This document shows positions 40,496 to 51,656 of a stretch of 64,000 nucleotides of DNA, piece by piece. The DNA comes from Stentor coeruleus (Eukaryota; Ciliophora; Heterotrichea; Heterotrichida; Stentoridae), in contig MPUH01000129.1 in assembly GCA_001970955.1 (NCBI GenBank), positions 34,771 through 98,770 of the forward strand, in the 5' to 3' direction. Numbering within the stretch: the stretch's first letter is position 1; each line of letters starts with the position of its first letter. The position numbers were made by a program, and so were the translations under genes. Under the pieces are notes generated by a model. It was not told where the DNA came from and searched no databases. It was given only the letters and a program-made list of their open reading frames with translations.

Positions 40496-41848
40496 ATGGA
40501 AGATCGTAATTTGGCGATTAATCTGAACGAGTTTTCTACAGCAGATCATGATTTTTTTTCTAATAATTTCTCTTATGAAGAGACTTTTAATGAGATTTTG
40601 ATTGTTACGGTTGAGCTTGCGGATGAGAAAAAAGCTCAAGTTGTCGTACATGAGAATGAGAACTTAGAGCAGCTAGTTGAGAATTTTGGCGACAAAAATA
40701 ACTTGGGGCCTAAAGCTAGAGGGATTTTGATGGAGGAAATCAAGAGAAATCTTCAAACTCTATACCCAGAACCCCTTTCTCAATTACCAGAATCTATAGA
40801 AAATGAGAATTCTAAAGACCAAAGCATTAAATTTGAGATACCAAATAAAGGTCAAGACCTATACAACCGTGGGGTGAAAATGCGAGAAAAAGTGAAGAAA
40901 AAACTTGACGCTATAAAAAACGAAAACAAAGCTAAAGAAATGAGATCCACAACTTTTCGTCCAGCAACCAACTCCCCAGGACGACGAAACAAGCCCCCAG
41001 AGCAAATCCTCTTAGAAAAAGGCAAGCAGACAATAGAAAAACTACAAAGAAAACGTCAAGAAAGAGACTCAAGAGCTTTAGACCCATGTACTTTTTCCCC
41101 TGAAATCAACAAAAACAGTAGCCAAATGAAAAAAAGCCGCCTTCGATCTCCTGGACGCTATTTAAGTTTATATCAAGATGCCAAAAACATCTATGAAAAA
41201 CTTGATAAAAAGTCCCAAGAACTGTAATTCCTATACAGAGTCAATAAAAACTGCCCATTCGAACCCAATTTTAGCCTTACAAGGAAAAAAACTAACGAAC
41301 TTATCTCAAAAGCACAAAAAGATAATAAAAATCAATACAATTCTATTAAAAAAACTGAAAAAATCAAACAACAACAATGCAAAACTATAAGAAAAGGAAG
41401 TTTTTTAAGCACAGGACATAAATCAGAGCAAATGATTCAGAAAATTCGCCATAATCGTTATAAAGAAATATTTTGCGATTTACTTCCAAATGGTAAAAAC
41501 CTTATTACTAGAGAAACAGTTTACAAAGCTAAACTGCAACCTAAAATGAGAGAAATGCTCAGACCTTTGTTGGAAGAATTAGAAAGTTATGATGAAAAAT
41601 TGAATTTTAAAGACTTTTGTGATGCTATGGAGATATTGATGAAATCTTTGAGTCAGGCAGAGAAAAATGAGTTGATGAAGATGCCGAAGAATAAGATTGA
41701 TGAAGAATTTGATTTTAGTGTGCATAGACAAGGGAGGAAAGGGAGCGCTAGTGTTTCGATATTTACTAAGTGTAGTATGGAAGAATCGACGAAACCTTCA
41801 CCATTGAAAAGTGATAAGTCATCATTTATTGAGCTCTCTAATTCCTAG
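40496..41848 (+). CDS. Basic helical protein with PxIN-type motifs, spliced
   Basis: Two exons, 40496-41223 and 41239-41848, joined across a 15-nt intron (41224-41238) with an in-frame TAA. The product is 445 residues. It has an acidic N-terminus, then several short blocks such as STTFRPATNSPGRR and CTFSPEINKNS, each followed by a helix (LYQDAKNIYEKL). This TFxPxIN-plus-helix design recurs in many ciliate and trypanosomatid cytoskeletal proteins. The C-terminal 100 residues (LLPNGKNLITRETVYKAKL...LEELESYDEKLNFKDFCDAM) look like a helical domain, perhaps EF-hand-like. Function unknown; cytoskeletal or ciliary is a guess. Confidence 0.78.
41224..41238 (+). other. 15-nt intron
   Basis: GTAATTCCTATACAG, ending CAG. 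It contains an in-frame TAA; removal keeps the frame open for another 200 codons. Confidence 0.82.
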
Positions 41849-42260
41849 CATTTTTTGATATAAATAAGCTGTATATATGGATAAGAAATTGGTTTAAAGG
41901 TTTTTGAAGAGATGATTAGGATTTTTTTTTGAATTAATGTATTGGGTGAGAGATGGATATTATTTATAACAAAATTTCGGATTTTATTGCATCAAAGGTA
42001 AAAATCATTCTAATAATATCTTTTCTATTATTAAACTAATTATCTCACAGTTTCTATAAGCTAAGATTTCCTTATATCTCAATAACTGCATTTTAAGCTT
42101 CTTAAATAAAGCTCACTACCCTCTTCATCTTTCACATTATATTCAAAAATCCTAATACTTCGAATAATATTTACCTTCACCTTCCTTCCTATCAATCCTA
42201 CTCTTTCTCACACTCCAATAATTTATTTTCCCAGTAACCTTAATCTATCTATTATCTATA
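41849..42260. other. Intergenic spacer between convergent genes
   Basis: 412 bp: G-rich to about 41990, then C-rich/G-poor to 42260. This matches two 3' flanks meeting. No gene seen. Confidence 0.55.
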
Positions 42261-42830
42261 TTACATCAAATGTGATACGCTACTAAAAAAATCATTAAGT
42301 TTTTCATCATTCTCAAGTAAAGACTTATACATAGTTTGATTTTGTTTCACAGTTTCATGTTTATTTTTAACAGCTAAAGTCTTAGCAAACCCCTTAGAAA
42401 AATCTTCATCTTCTTCTTCATAATCACTAGACGAAGATTCTGAATCAATTTTCTCAATACGAATCGGCACTTTAGATTTACTAACTAAAGAAACAGGGAC
42501 AAAAGCTCTTGGTTCAGCTTTTTTCTGTACAGTTTCAGGGATTATTGGTAAAATTTCAGGGATTTCATTTTGATATTGAGTTTCTGGTATGACAGGATGA
42601 CGTAATGAACTTGAAGATATAAGCTCACGAAGCATAGGGTCATTAGATTCAGGGGAAGGAGAACGTCTTGGTTTGACTTTACTGACAAATTCTCCTGAAG
42701 CTTTTTTATTCATTTTAGATATGAACTGGTTTAAGTGTTTTTTCTGTTTTTCCTTATGTCGCATACGCTCAACTGGGTTAAGATCCCTTTTCGTCTTCCT
42801 CCCAATTCTCAGTGGCACATTTTTCCCCAT
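42261..42830 (-). CDS. Basic nuclear-type protein, WBP11-like N-terminus
   Basis: 189 residues from the ATG at 42830 (the longer frame begins with GTG). The N-terminus GRKTKRDLNPVERMRHKEKQ is close in pattern to the WBP11/PQBP1-interacting splicing-factor start (NPxxxxRKxxxKK). The middle is Ser/Pro/Glu-rich (SESSSSDYEEEDED), with a helical tail. A nuclear RNA-processing role is plausible but rests on a short basic stretch. It is divergent with the gene at 42966; the starts are about 135 bp apart. Confidence 0.5.
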   Translation of the reverse strand: MGKNVPLRIGRKTKRDLNPVERMRHKEKQKKHLNQFISKMNKKASGEFVSKVKPRRSPSPESNDPMLRELISSSSLRHPVIPETQYQNEIPEILPIIPETVQKKAEPRAFVPVSLVSKSKVPIRIEKIDSESSSSDYEEEDEDFSKGFAKTLAVKNKHETVKQNQTMYKSLLENDEKLNDFFSSVSHLM

Positions 42831-42929
42831 ATTTACTATATAAGCCACTTAAAGCTTTTTCTTTTAATCTATCCAGTTTTTAACACCCTATATATATAAA
42901 AACTCTTCAACACTTTTACTAAAGGTAAA

Positions 42930-43451
42930 ATGCCTACAAATTTTTTTCCATTTTTTGACTTAATAATGATTATTCGTAAACAGCATAGTTCGTTACTTGT
43001 AAAGCAAACCCCACGTCGTAATTCAGCCTCTTCTGTCCAAAGATTCTCCCAGCATTTGCCTAAACCCGAAAAATCTTCAACTTATATCCCTTCAGAAGAT
43101 CCTCAAGACCCTAAAGATATCAAAATCCCCTTATTAAAAATCAGCATAACCCGTAAGACTTCTTGTGAAAGATCAAAAAGTTTCCTCAAATCAACTACAT
43201 GTTTTTGCTATAATCAAGGGATAACAGTTCGTGAAAACCCTCATAATGAATCATATATCAATGTAAACTCTATATGTCCACGTCCGTTAGCAAATAGCAA
43301 AAATACTTCAGTTTCCTTTCAAAAAGAAAACTGTTCAATCCCTAAAATTCAAATCCTTAAGCCACAATCAGGGAAAAGTGGGAAACTACGTAAAGGAAGC
43401 GTATTTCATTCTGTTAAGAAGCTTTTTAAAGCCCGTTTACTTGCGTATTGA
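42930..43451 (+). CDS. Basic hypothetical protein
   Basis: 173 residues from 42930, or 161 from the ATG at 42966 (MIIRKQHSSLLVK), which looks the better start because the first 12 codons are Phe-rich and uncharacteristic. The product is basic, rich in Ser/Lys/Arg, with a Cys pair (CFCYNQG) in the middle. It ends in TGA, showing that TGA is used as a stop here. The 3' flank is G-rich. I recognise no family. Confidence 0.55.
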   Translation: MPTNFFPFFDLIMIIRKQHSSLLVKQTPRRNSASSVQRFSQHLPKPEKSSTYIPSEDPQDPKDIKIPLLKISITRKTSCERSKSFLKSTTCFCYNQGITVRENPHNESYINVNSICPRPLANSKNTSVSFQKENCSIPKIQILKPQSGKSGKLRKGSVFHSVKKLFKARLLAY

Positions 43452-44004
43452 ATTTAATTAACCTATTTTAATATTTTTTAATCAGTAAACTTTAAATTAC
43501 AAAGATGATTATGGGATTAGCAAATTGTTTGTAATTGTTTATAGAAATTATTGAATATTATTAGTATTAACATTGATTTTTTTTTGAGTTTCTTGTAGTA
43601 ATTTGATTGAAGAGACATTTTTGAATTTGATTTCTTGTATGGTATTTAAAGGGAGATTTTGATTTTCAGGTCTTGGGTGAATTGATTAAAGTTATTATAT
43701 TAAATTAGGTTTTATATTTTATCTTTATCATAATGCATTATATATTTTCTAATATTTTTCCATACACCTAACACCTAAATTTTCATATACTCATTAAAAA
43801 TAGCACTAAAAATATTACCTTAATAACAACTACAAATTCTTAATAACAAGCCACAATCATGAAAAAAAAAAACCAAAACTCAAAATACCAAAAAATTCCA
43901 AGTACTTTAAAAAACCATCTCAAAAGTTTCCTTTAATTTTTTAAGTTTTCACATATCTTATCTTAAAAAAAAAATTCTTTCTTACATAAGTAAATTATAA
44001 TTAT
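43452..44004. other. Intergenic region, 0.55 kb
   Basis: G-rich/C-poor to about 43690 (3' flank of the gene before), then C-rich/G-poor to 44004 (5' flank of SERINC). No other feature. Confidence 0.55.
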
Positions 44005-45185
44005 ATGTTAAGTTGGCTTATCCCCAAAAATTTTATTTGTGGTTTACTTTTTGCAGGTATTCTCAAAAGCTTTAACACCTCATCAGTCCTTCATGCACGT
44101 TTGTTATACATAATCCTGAGTTTATTTTTAGCCATAGTCTCACTTTTTATAAAACTTTTTGCCCATGATGCTTATAGTAAATTTGGTTTCCTAATGCCAA
44201 TATGTCCTGATTACACATGCTTTACAAGTTATATAATCCATGCAATTATGTTATCATTATCAATATTCCATTTCTGTATTTTGGCTTTAACTTTATCAGT
44301 CAATTCAATAGCTTTTGCTTGTTATCAGAAATGCTGGGTTTTAAAATTTATCCTTTATTTTGCCATACTTATTGGATGTATTTGGTTTACTAATATACTT
44401 GTAATTAAATATTTAGGATTATTATTCTTGGATTGCATTTGGGTTTATTATTGGGTTTATAGGTATACAAAGTATTTATTTGATTGAATTTAATTATGAT
44501 TGGAGTGAAGCGTGGTTTGAGTATTATAATGAAAGTTCATCTAAATATTGGGCTACGATGCTTATTATATTTTCAATTATCAGCTGGATTTTTAATGTTG
44601 GTATGCTGATAATCACATATTTTATATCGAAGCACTTTTGGGTTAGTTTGCTTAATTTTGTTGTTTCGGTGTCCATCACAATTTTCAGCAGTTCATCCCT
44701 ATGCCAAAACGGATGTAATTTTATATATAGCTTTACTTTCTAGTTCTCTCACAATGGCTTTTGCAACTTATTTCTTAACAACAGCATTCCTAATCAACCC
44801 CAAAGACAAAAACTACCTCATAATATTTTTGGATATATTTTTAAGCCTAATCTCTTTATGCTACCTAGCATTTGTCCAGCCAGAAAAGCATAAAACCAAC
44901 AGCCACAGCGAATTCAAACATTCAAAAATTGCAAATTTCTCTCAAAAAAATCAAGAAGACGACTTTGAAAGTAAAGAAAAATCCAAACCAAATACGATAT
45001 TATTTCAAATCACCCTCGCATCATATTGTTTTTACCTTGGAATGATTCTTACAGACTGGGAATTAGCCTTAAACGACAATAGGCATTTTACAGCAAAATG
45101 TTTACAAGCAATGTTGATTATGAGCTTTTATTTATGGACATTAATAGCTCCATTATTATTCCCTGACCGAGAGTTTTCTAGATAA
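44005..45185 (+). CDS. SERINC (serine incorporator) family membrane protein, three exons
   Basis: Exons 44005-44400, 44417-44714 and 44731-45185, split by two 16-nt introns; spliced product 382 residues. Only the spliced form shows the family: after intron 1, GFIIGFIGIQSIYLIEFNYDWSEAW matches the SERINC FIxxQLxLLVDFAHSWNExW element in pattern; later ILTDWEL and SFYLWTLIAPLLFPDREF match the conserved C-terminal signature (LYLWTLVAPxxxxDREF). About ten membrane spans. SERINCs are eukaryotic membrane proteins linked to phosphatidylserine/lipid scrambling and serine incorporation. It ends 23 bp from the stop of the convergent gene at 45209. No signal peptide. Confidence 0.93.
44401..44416 (+). 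other. 16-nt intron (SERINC intron 1)
   Basis: GTAATTAAATATTTAG, between codons. Removal shifts the frame and joins the first spans to the DYYSWIAFGF exon. Confidence 0.85.
44715..44730 (+). other. 16-nt intron (SERINC intron 2)
   Basis: GTAATTTTATATATAG, inside a Ser codon (T|CT). Removal joins CQNG to SLLSSSLTMAFATYF. Confidence 0.85.
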
Positions 45186-45208
45186 TAAATTAAGATAGAA
45201 GTTATTTT

Positions 45209-45769
45209 TTAAAGGATTTTCGAACCTATTTGTTTAGGTTTTTTCTTTTTCTTTAAAATTTTCGCTTTGATTTTTAATGGCTCAACGACTTGGCTTTTTG
45301 TTTCTGGTGATGGTTCACGTGGACGCTTTAAAGATTTAACTTCTAGTTTTTCTATGTAGCTAAAGACCAGGTTTGAGATTAGTTGTGGAGATGGGTTTTT
45401 TATATGTTTCATTGTAAAGTTTCCTCGAAGTTTTGCTTGGCCGATGGAATAGTCGATAAACAACTCAATGGCTTGATTTTTCACTTCTCCTGACACAAAC
45501 TTGTTCTCAAAAGCTTCAGCCATCATATTAAAAAACCTTGTCCAGTCATTCTGCATTGCCCCTAAGCGATTTAAATGGTCTTCAAAATCTTTATACCCCA
45601 GCATTAACTCCCAGTAGTTCCCCCTAACATCAGTAGCCGCAATTTCCAAAACATACAATTCCTCATCTTGTACAACCTTCACACAAATTAACACCCTAAC
45701 ACCCGAAACCAAACTTCTACATATCATCCCTTCCATATACAAAATAGCTCTATTGTATTCTGCATTCAT
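45209..45769 (-). CDS. Unknown protein with basic C-terminus
   Basis: 186 residues. The first 140 form a compact alpha/beta region (VRVLICVKVVQDEELYVLEI, then a helical part LNRLGAMQNDWTRFFNMMAE). The last 40 are basic and Pro/Glu-rich (KRPREPSPETKSQ, then KILKKKKKPK), a likely nuclear localisation signal. A beta-rich head plus helix and basic tail recalls XRCC4/PAXX-type DNA-repair scaffolds, but the resemblance is weak and I give no name. Divergent with the ULK4-like gene, starts 54 bp apart. Confidence 0.55.
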   Translation of the reverse strand: MNAEYNRAILYMEGMICRSLVSGVRVLICVKVVQDEELYVLEIAATDVRGNYWELMLGYKDFEDHLNRLGAMQNDWTRFFNMMAEAFENKFVSGEVKNQAIELFIDYSIGQAKLRGNFTMKHIKNPSPQLISNLVFSYIEKLEVKSLKRPREPSPETKSQVVEPLKIKAKILKKKKKPKQIGSKIL

Positions 45770-45823
45770 ATTAATATCAATCCTGTCAATTATTTCACTA
45801 TCTCTTAACTAAAATAATAAAAT

Positions 45824-48800
45824 ATGAACAATTACCATATCTGTGAAATAGGTCGAAGTAAAAACTCCGTGGTCTACAAAGGTCGTCTAAAAAAAACCAT
45901 CGAATACCTAGCCATAAAATCATGTGAAAAAACTCATAAGCTCAAAGTCATGAACGAAGTTCGAATTCTTCAGAATTTAGATCAAGAAAATATAGTAAAA
46001 TATCATGCTTGGCATAAAACCCGCAATCATCTTTGGCTAGTCTTAGAATATTGTCCAGGAGGAGATATACTAACTCTTATAGATCAAGATAAAAGTTTAC
46101 CAGAAAAAGTTATCAAAGACTTTGGGCTAAATATCATGGACGGGCTTTATTATCTTCATTCAAAAGGGATAATCTATGCAGATTTAAAACCTTCAAATAT
46201 TTTGTTTAATGAATACGGGGTGTTAAAACTCTGTGATTTCGGCTTAGCTCAACTGATATCAGACAGTCAAAGTGAAGAAAACAAAAAAGGTACACCTTAT
46301 TATATGGCCCCAGAGCTTTTTGAGGAAGGCGGGGTATATTCATATTATTCTGATCTTTGGAGTTTTGGTTGTGTTTTATATGAACTTTATGTTGGGACTC
46401 CACCTTTTATATCAAGTACATTTAAAGACTTGAAAGAACAGATACTTAATGCAGAGACCCCATCAATACCAAATGCATCTGGGAACTTTAATGACCTTAT
46501 TGCGGGGTTGCTACAAAAAGATCCTTCAAAGCGTATGGGTTGGGAAGAGTTTTTATGGCATGAGTTCTGGGAAGGTAAGAGAATGCATCAACAAGTCAAA
46601 CTCCCAAGGCATGAAACATATGAAAACTATCTTAAAGCTCGTGGGGTACAACAAAGAACTAGTGATAGATCAAGAGAAAATCGTAAATATGAAGCAAGGG
46701 ATAGTATAAGGGCAAGTTTGAATGGTAAAGAAGACTTTGTTTTAAAAAGTCGTGATCAAGTCCTTAACCTAGGTGAAAATTGGGATATTGACGACCATGC
46801 AGAAGAAGTAAAAATCGTCCATCAACGTTCAAATAGTGCAACTTTACAGACCCCGGTAGTAAAAAACACTTTTAAACCTCAACCTGTAGAACAACTTATA
46901 ATCCATAATACCGATATCAATGTTAAGCCTATCATATGTAGCCATGAAAACCTTTTAAATTGTTTTGATCATGATATGTCTAAATGGACAGCTGAAAACA
47001 TAAGCGAACATGTAAATTCCCCTGAACTAGAAAACCATTTAAGTGATGTATATTCTGTGCTTAATACATCAGTTCCTATAAGCAAAAAACTCTCATATTT
47101 AGCATATATTGAATCTTTAATACAAGATTTCCCTTTAGCTAACAAATTAGTCAACAGTGCTTTTGTTCAGTTGTTTTTAAAAATCATGATAAATAATACT
47201 AAAAGTAATGAAATCAGTGAAGCTGATAGAAAACAAAAATTATCATCACAAATTAGAGCTCGTATATGTTCAATATTTGGCCAAATGATCCGTCATGCTA
47301 CAATGATTGACTCAGATCTTCCAGCTAGTAATGTAGTTGAAGCATTTATGGATATTATAAGTGAAGAAAATAGGTCTTTACAAGCTACAGATAATTTACT
47401 TAAGAAAAAAGCTCTTGCTGCACTTGGTGAGTATCTTTTTTATGCAGCAACACAAATGGATGAAGAAGAATATGATGATGCTTGGCAAATCGACCCAAAA
47501 ATGTCTGATTTCCTTACTGGGGAAATTTTAGACTCAAAAGATGAACAATGTAAGCTTTTAGCTGTTAGGACTATAGAAAACATAACAGCTCAAAGTAAAA
47601 ATGGAGGGACAATTTTTGCTTCAACTGTAAGAATTATATAGCAAATGGCTATTGCTTTAGCTAGAACTTTTTCTGATTGTGTTTGTGAAGAATTAAAATT
47701 TAGTTCAATTGCCGCTTTGAGTCATATTGTTAGATTATGTCCTAAAGTGTTTAAGGATTTTAGTACTTGTTTGACTATGAAAGTTTTTTATCAGTATTTG
47801 AAAGATGCTGATGAAAGGACACAACAAGCTTTGATTACGATATTGTGTTATGCTTTACAATATAGGGAAGGGGTTGAGATTAATTTTAATGTTTTGAGCA
47901 ATTTGATGGAAAGCCCTGGGATTGTTATTAGGGGGAAGTGCTTGTTGTGCTTTATGTTTTTGTTGAAGAATAATGCGAATTATCTTGGGGATATGGCGAA
48001 ATCAAAGTTTTTTATGCAGGTTGATAGGTTGTTGAAAGATAGTTATAAGTATGTGCAGTGCTGTTTGCATCATTTTCTTGACACTTTGACGGATAGGGTT
48101 ATGCAGGCGGTGCGTATGGCTGTTGAAGGAAGTTATGGGCTTTTCAACGTCCTTCCAGCAATTTTCAACTCTTCCTGTGGCCGTCTTAAGCTTCCAGTGC
48201 CCAACTTTATAAAATGTATCTCCTCCTTACTTCTCAAAGATGTACCAGACTCAAACCAAGTAATCCTAGAAATCCTAGAATCTATGGCAAGTAAATCCAA
48301 ACAATTCAAAGCTTTTTCCGACATCATCATAATCAGCCTTTTGCCAAACCTCTTAGAAACCCTTAATCGTAACATAGACACTCGTTTCCGCTGTTTAAAA
48401 ATATTCACTGATTTCATGATAAGTTTTCTTTTTGATGAAGAAATCTATGATCTAATGAACACAACCAAATACACAACAAAAATGATGAATGAACTCATAG
48501 CAAAAAGACTTCTTCCTTTATACCCAGAATTATTAAAAGATACAGAACCAGTTCCACTTATTTGTATAAAACTCTTAAGTTGCATATTAGAAAGATGTCA
48601 AGAATATGTTGCTATAGTTAAAAGCCATGGACTTGTTGGGCATTTTTTAGCACATTTTAAAGCTGCAGATCAAAAACTCAGTATGCATTTATTAGAAATT
48701 GTTAAGAAATTTGTATCAAGTGGTGAATTGACTATAGATGAACTTTTAGAATATAATATTGTTGAACAGTTAAATTCTGTTATAAAATATGTTGTTGATC

Positions 48801-49153
48801 AAGATTGGTGTGTTGAGATAACTTTGGATATTTTGTATAACTTGTTAGTATCTTTGTCATCTAAATATAGAGATAAGATTAATCCAGCAATTTATCCTTT
48901 GTCTGGGAATTTGGTTGTTTGTACTAAACTTTTGCAGTCTGAAGATGAAAGTGTTGCTGAGAATAGTATGCATTGTCTGATGCTTATTTTACAGCTGTTT
49001 GGCGGGTATCTGACACAAAATTCAAATAGGGAACAGAAGGATGCGTTATTGCAGATTGTCACGTATAATAATAGTGGGTTGCAAAAAGTTTGCATTAAGA
49101 TATTGAAAGGCCTTGTTGATAGCAGCAATGCCCCGGGATCTTTTGATGGATAA
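45824..49153 (+). CDS. ULK4: ULK4/RUNKEL-type (pseudo)kinase with HEAT-like repeats, two exons
   Basis: Exons 45824-47626 and 47642-49153 across a 15-nt intron; product 1104 residues. The kinase domain covers about 4-250: HLWLVLEYCPGGDILTLIDQ, PEKVIKDFGLNIMDGLYYLH and SDLWSFGCVLYELYVGTPPF match ULK4 best. The catalytic loop is YADLKPSN instead of HRDLKPEN (His and Arg lost, Asp kept), DFG is intact (CDFGLA), and the Gly loop is poor (GRSKNSVVY), so weak or no activity is expected. Residues about 430-1100 are helical HEAT/ARM-like repeats, as in ULK4 and plant RUNKEL. ULK4 acts in motile cilia and microtubule organisation, a good fit for a ciliate. Divergent with the gene at 45209. Confidence 0.9.
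47627..47641 (+). other. 15-nt intron (ULK4-like gene)
   Basis: GTAAGAATTATATAG, between codons, ending in the in-frame TAG that would otherwise truncate the protein after 605 codons. The downstream frame is the same, and the two halves together match the ULK4 layout. Confidence 0.9.
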
Positions 49154-49902
49154 GGTATAATTTAATTTAGTTAATGATGATAAGAGTTTTTGAGGTTTTT
49201 GGAGATTTTTTATATCCTTTTGGATATTATTGATGCTATTGCTATAGATGATTTTATATATATTTTTATGCTTTTTGGATATATGTGTAAAAAATTATAG
49301 ATTTTAATCAAAATATTCAAAATTACTTAATTTATTATGCATGGCCTTAAGTTTTATATAAAAAACACATTAAATTTTTCAATTATCATAACTACACATC
49401 ATCTATTATTTATACACCCTAATATTTATTACTAATATAGATCTTTTAGATTTGATATATTATATTCAAGTTATAACATAGCTGTAAAAAGCATAATCAG
49501 CATCATCAATGATTTAAAATTAAATCTCTTAACCCATCTGGGTCGATATCAGGTTTTTATACCAAATTCTTATTTTAGAGGAACTATATATTCTTTATGA
49601 ATTCTATAAACATATATTGTATTTCGATATTTTCTATTATGTATTTATTACAGATAGAATCTTAGTAAAATAAATACAAGTATCTTTCATTCATTGTCCC
49701 TTTGTATATATTTATATAAAGTTCATAAAATAGCTTATAAAAAACACTACATCCAGCTTAAGTTTATAAATCAATCCAACTTTTAATACAACTCAATCAT
49801 AACATAAAAAACCCTACCTCAAATCTCCTCCAAATAATCCTTCAAAATTTAAATCACTTATCAACTCCCAAAATCCTTCACATTTTATCACAATTTTTTT
49901 AA
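49154..49902. other. Intergenic region, 0.75 kb, with a faint coding relic
   Basis: G-rich for about 120 bp after the stop, then A/T-rich, then C-rich/G-poor from about 49740 to 49902 (3' flank of the next minus-strand gene). On the minus strand near 49510-49560 a stop-bounded stretch reads KPDIDPDGLRDLILNH, similar in style to the end of a kinase domain; too short to call. Confidence 0.4.
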
Positions 49903-50448
49903 TTAAAAGATTAAGCATCCTTTACACTTGCAGCATATCGAAGGACTTTGTTCTTGTCTTTTAATCTTTTCTTTCTCTTTATTTTTAGGATCTTTAGCCT
50001 CATGAGTTTTTACCTTCGGCTTAGATTTTTCTACTGATTCAGCATTTGATATAATAATTTCAATAGGTTCACTTGTCTCAGATACAGTTTTTTCATGTCC
50101 TTTTAACTTTTTTTCTCCTTTAGCTACAGTAGTGTTTTCTATTTCCTGTTTGAAAAAATCGCTTACTTCTTTTTCAGTTGCAGACTCAGAGTTCTCTTCA
50201 AAAAACGCATGATTTAATCCTTGACTTTCATTTGCCCCTTCATTTACATCGCTTATAATAACATCATTGCTTTTACTTTCTTCTTTTTGATTGTCAGACT
50301 CTGAAAAAAATGACTCAGATCTTGGAGGTTTCCCTTCGATTTCGAATTCACTGAAACTTAGCGACATTTCATTGTTGTTTGGATTTTCAAAACCTATTTT
50401 TGGTTCGAATTTGTCTGTTTTGGTTTTTTGTGTATTTTTACTCGACAT
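49903..50448 (-). CDS. Acidic hypothetical protein with C-terminal CaaX box
   Basis: 181 residues, Ser/Glu/Lys-rich and probably disordered (SENKKEESKSN-like blocks). It ends ICCKCKGCLIF: CaaX box CLIF with four more Cys nearby. Prenylation plus palmitoylation would tether it to a membrane, as proposed for the protein at 35502. No family recognised. The 5' flank (plus strand 50449 to about 50830) is G-rich, as expected for a minus-strand gene. Confidence 0.7.
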   Translation of the reverse strand: MSSKNTQKTKTDKFEPKIGFENPNNNEMSLSFSEFEIEGKPPRSESFFSESDNQKEESKSNDVIISDVNEGANESQGLNHAFFEENSESATEKEVSDFFKQEIENTTVAKGEKKLKGHEKTVSETSEPIEIIISNAESVEKSKPKVKTHEAKDPKNKEKEKIKRQEQSPSICCKCKGCLIF

Positions 50449-51059
50449 GACTTTTTTTTGTATAATGCTTTGGATTAAAGATGTATTAGATTTAATATTT
50501 AAATAAGGTTTGAAGGGTTTTTTGAGGTTTGGGTATAGGATTGAGGAAAAAATTGGGTGTTATTTTTGGCAATATGGGTTGTGTGGTATTTTAGCATTTT
50601 ATATTAGAAAAATTTGATATAGTTTTATGTTTTTTGGATTAAGTTTATTATGAGGAAGATAATTTTCAAAAGAAATTTATGAGGATTTAGGGGTTTTTTA
50701 TCTTTGGTTATGTTATTTATAGGATTTTGGAAATTTTATATAAAATGTTGTGTGGTTTGAAGAGATAAAAAAATTTGGATTGGTTTTATGTGTGATTAGT
50801 GTATAAACATTATTATATTTACTTTTAAAATTTATGATGATTATGCTAAAGGAAAGTATAATTTTATGTAAATACTCATAAATGATTGTAATGTAAAATA
50901 TTTTTTTGTAAATTATTAATCAAGCACTGGTCAGGCTATTAAAATTATCACATTAAATAATTTACAAAGCTTTCTTCTTAAACTTCTTAAACAATATCAC
51001 TTATATTAGCTCTCTATATTCCTTACTTCTCACCTTCGCATTCATAACTATATTCTTAA
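50449..51059. other. Intergenic region, 0.6 kb
   Basis: G-rich/C-poor to about 50830 (5' flank of the gene at 49903), then A/T-rich, then C-rich from about 50960, which predicts the 3' end of a minus-strand gene. The region that follows (51060-51603) indeed has coding-like remnants on the minus strand. Confidence 0.45.
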
Positions 51060-51603
51060 TCTTTGATACTTTTCTCTCTTTATGCCTTCAATTTTACTAT
51101 ATTTCATAAATTTCCCAATCATATTTTTCGCTTGAGTTAACTGCAAAATTTTTTTTTCTCATTAGTCAATATCGGCAAGTCCTTTGAAAAGACTACTAGT
51201 CTTTTATAGTCTAAAATCAGCAGAAATAGTTTTTGTAAAAACTCTAAACTAGGAAATGTAAATTCAATAAGGTCTAGATACTCATTTAGATTCAATTGAA
51301 TGTTTTTGAATTTCTTCCTTTCATTTTGAGTCAATATCTCCCTATAATTTTAAATTTCTTTAGCTTTAAACAGTTTTTAGCATTACAGTAATTTGTTTGG
51401 TATTGATAAGTTTTTTATAGGCTTTGAATTAGCTTTTGAGTATTTTAGCATTTTTTACTACATTTTATCCCTTGTAATAATGGGATATATGAATAAGCCA
51501 AGTTCTCAGCATCTAAAAACCTGGGAACTTTGATAGTTTCACATTCTGAAATCCTGCTAAAATACACATCTAAGATTTTCTAACAAAAAGCAACACCAAA
51601 AAT
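51060..51603 (-). pseudogene. Decayed or truncated coding remnant
   Basis: On the minus strand, long coding-like stretches are joined by frame changes: FSRISECETIKVPRFLDAEN with AYSYIPLLQGIKCSKKC following (about 51555-51440), then LTQNERKKFKNIQLNLNEYL and SLEFLQKLFLLILDYKRLVV (51334-51137), then KILQLTQAKNMIGKF after a frame change at a run of nine T (51150-51158). In-frame stops are TAA/TAG at places where Gln would fit. No 15/16-nt intron explains the breaks. Its 5' side is cut by the N at 51604. It may be a pseudogene or a gene damaged in assembly. Family not recognised. Confidence 0.42.
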
Positions 51604-51655
51604 NCTAAAAACCTGGGAACTTTGATAGTTTCACATTCTGAAATCCTGCTAAAAT
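51516..51655. other. Assembly duplication around single N (51604)
   Basis: The 50-bp stretch starting CTAAAAACCTGGGAACTTTG occurs at 51513-51564 and again right after the N at 51604 (51605-51656). A single N flanked by identical copies is a scaffolding join, not biology. Confidence 0.85.
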
Positions 51656-51656
51656 A

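Noticed and set aside
43440-43451. TGA as Trp (Blepharisma-type code)
   Set aside because: TGA ends this gene and others, Trp is TGG throughout conserved proteins, and no conserved gene contains in-frame TGA.
49500-49525. Minus-strand snoRNA at ATCAGCATCATCAATGAT
   Set aside because: C and D boxes would be adjacent with no room for a guide.
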